From Sporomusa silvacetica DSM 10669 (GTDB lineage: Bacteria; Bacillota; Negativicutes; Sporomusales; Sporomusaceae), in NCBI RefSeq assembly GCF_002257705.1, contig NZ_LSLK01000066.1, positions 1 through 13,128 of the forward strand: DNA of 13,128 bases, written 5' to 3'. The notes below the pieces were generated by a model. It searched no databases. It worked only from the letters and a program-made list of their open reading frames with translations, and was not told where the DNA came from. Below are positions 12,075-13,128 of the stretch, in pieces. A program made the position numbers and the translations under genes. Every line of letters starts with the position of its first letter. Position 1 is the first letter of the stretch.

Positions 12075-13128
12075 ATGGGAATAGGAACATATGAAGCGTA
12101 TAAGGCGCGACTGCTCAAAATGAAGCCAAATGTATATTTAAACGGTGAAAAGGTTGACCGGTCAGGCAGCTGGATTGACGGCGGTTGCTATGTTATGAAG
12201 CAGTGCTATGATCTGGCCAATGATCCTGAGTATGCGGATGTATGTACGGCGACTTCTCACCTTACCGGCAAGAAAATTAACCGGTTCACACACATTCATC
12301 AATCCAAGGAAGATTTACTTAATAAGCAATTGATGACAAGACTACTTTGCCAACACGTCGGCGGCTGCACACAACGCTGCATGGGTTCAGATGCGCTCAA
12401 TGCTATTGCGGTAGTCTCCTATGACTGCGATTTGGCTTGCGGTACAAAGTATCATGAACGCTTTAATAAGTATCTTTTATACTGCCAGGAAAATGATCTT
12501 ATCTGCAACTGTGCTCAGACTGATGTAAAGGGGTCGCGTAATCCTAAGTATAAGAGAGCTCATATGCAACCAGATCCGGACCAGTTTGTACATATAATCA
12601 AGACAGATGTGGATGGCATAGGCGTTGACGGAAAACCTTGTAAGGGCATTATCGTTCGCGGGGCAAAAATCTGCAACTCCAATGCGCCGTATGTTGATGA
12701 AATTATTGTTAATCCGACTAAGTTTATGGGTAAAGGCGATGAAGGCTATGCAGTATCGTTTGCTTTGCCAGCCGATTGGGATGGCATTAAGCTTATGGCG
12801 CTTCCTGGCCAGCATCACAAACGGAAACATATTCAGGCTCCATTTAATCAAGTCGGAGACGTAGAATCACTGACGATTTTTGATGATGTATTTGTTCCCG
12901 AAGATAGGGTATTTTTGAATGGTCTTGACAACCCGGATGTTCTTCAATATGCGGGCTACCTGGCACTGATGTTTGCTCACTTTCACAGACATTCATATAC
13001 AGGCTGTAAGACAGCAGTTTCCGAAGTTATTGCCGCACAGGCAGCGTTAGTAGCTGATGTCAATGATATCGCTAAAGAGCCGCATGTACGTGAGAAAATA
13101 TGTGAAATCATTAGCACGGCTGAATTGG
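12075..13128 (+). CDS. 4-hydroxybutyryl-CoA dehydratase-family FAD/[4Fe-4S] protein, truncated by the window end
   Basis: The frame is open for 351 codons to the edge, and about 130-150 more would be expected. It aligns by eye with AbfD of Clostridium aminobutyricum from the N-terminus: GKKINRFTHIHQS, then GGCTQRCMGSDALNA, YAVSFALPAD, VFDNVF-like FDDVFVPEDRVF, and HRHSYTGCK. The cluster ligands match those of AbfD: C98 and C102 (C-x3-C), H304 and C311 (H-x6-C), with Y308 and K312 beside them. AbfD dehydrates 4-hydroxybutyryl-CoA to crotonyl-CoA by a radical mechanism and isomerises vinylacetyl-CoA. The protein is unusually rich in cysteine (14 in 351), so the substrate may differ. ATG at 12075 has AAGGGGG 8 bases upstream, behind an operator-bearing promoter. 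Confidence 0.87.
   Translation, partial: MGIGTYEAYKARLLKMKPNVYLNGEKVDRSGSWIDGGCYVMKQCYDLANDPEYADVCTATSHLTGKKINRFTHIHQSKEDLLNKQLMTRLLCQHVGGCTQRCMGSDALNAIAVVSYDCDLACGTKYHERFNKYLLYCQENDLICNCAQTDVKGSRNPKYKRAHMQPDPDQFVHIIKTDVDGIGVDGKPCKGIIVRGAKICNSNAPYVDEIIVNPTKFMGKGDEGYAVSFALPADWDGIKLMALPGQHHKRKHIQAPFNQVGDVESLTIFDDVFVPEDRVFLNGLDNPDVLQYAGYLALMFAHFHRHSYTGCKTAVSEVIAAQAALVADVNDIAKEPHVREKICEIISTAEL

Noticed and set aside
12477..12864. Frames on both strands inside the dehydratase-like gene
   Set aside because: They are out-of-frame shadows of an uninterrupted reading frame with conserved cluster ligands.

Overview
The window looks like chromosomal DNA of an anaerobic, Gram-positive-type Firmicute. 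The moderate-to-low G+C, frequent TTG starts behind strong Shine-Dalgarno (SD) sequences, and the protein types suggest a Negativicute of the Sporomusa/Pelosinus kind. That lineage call is an impression from protein style and repeat sequences, not a search result. No tRNA, rRNA or CRISPR array was seen.

Positions 1-2800 are a graveyard of mobile DNA. In order they hold the C-terminus of a REP-associated (Y1) transposase, a second copy of its helix-turn-helix tail, a B3/B4-domain gene on the minus strand broken by a one-base slip in a run of nine T, short REP-like sequences (GGGGACGG core), and an internally deleted group II intron. The intron keeps its 5' end, the C-terminal half of its reverse transcriptase/maturase and domain V, but the catalytic YADD reads YCDE.

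Positions 2751-7470 are a coherent sugar-acid operon. It has its own promoter, an RpiR/SIS regulator, a DUF1537 four-carbon acid-sugar kinase, a PdxA2-type 4-phospho-threonate/erythronate dehydrogenase, a LarA-superfamily nickel racemase/epimerase and a strong terminator. The kinase and dehydrogenase would turn D-threonate or D-erythronate into DHAP and CO2. The LarA protein is the unusual member and may be a C2 epimerase linking the two acids.

Positions 7503-8194 hold a minus-strand gamma-glutamylcyclotransferase-fold gene with a cysteine-rich tail, and upstream of it a lone minus-strand terminator with no visible gene feeding it.

Positions 8470-13128 hold an acyl-CoA cluster: a TetR/FadR-like regulator, a decayed IS91-type transposase, a 3-hydroxyacyl-CoA dehydrogenase, a phosphotriesterase-family amidohydrolase that may be a lactonase, and a 4-hydroxybutyryl-CoA dehydratase-family protein that runs off the end. 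Two near-copies of one promoter, each followed at the start point by the palindrome GAAYGAGCGTTC, precede the dehydrogenase and the dehydratase, so one regulator probably controls both. The set fits a route from a lactone or 4-hydroxyacid through an enoyl-CoA to a 3-oxoacyl-CoA. The regulator and the phosphotriesterase gene both lack a canonical start codon at proper SD spacing.
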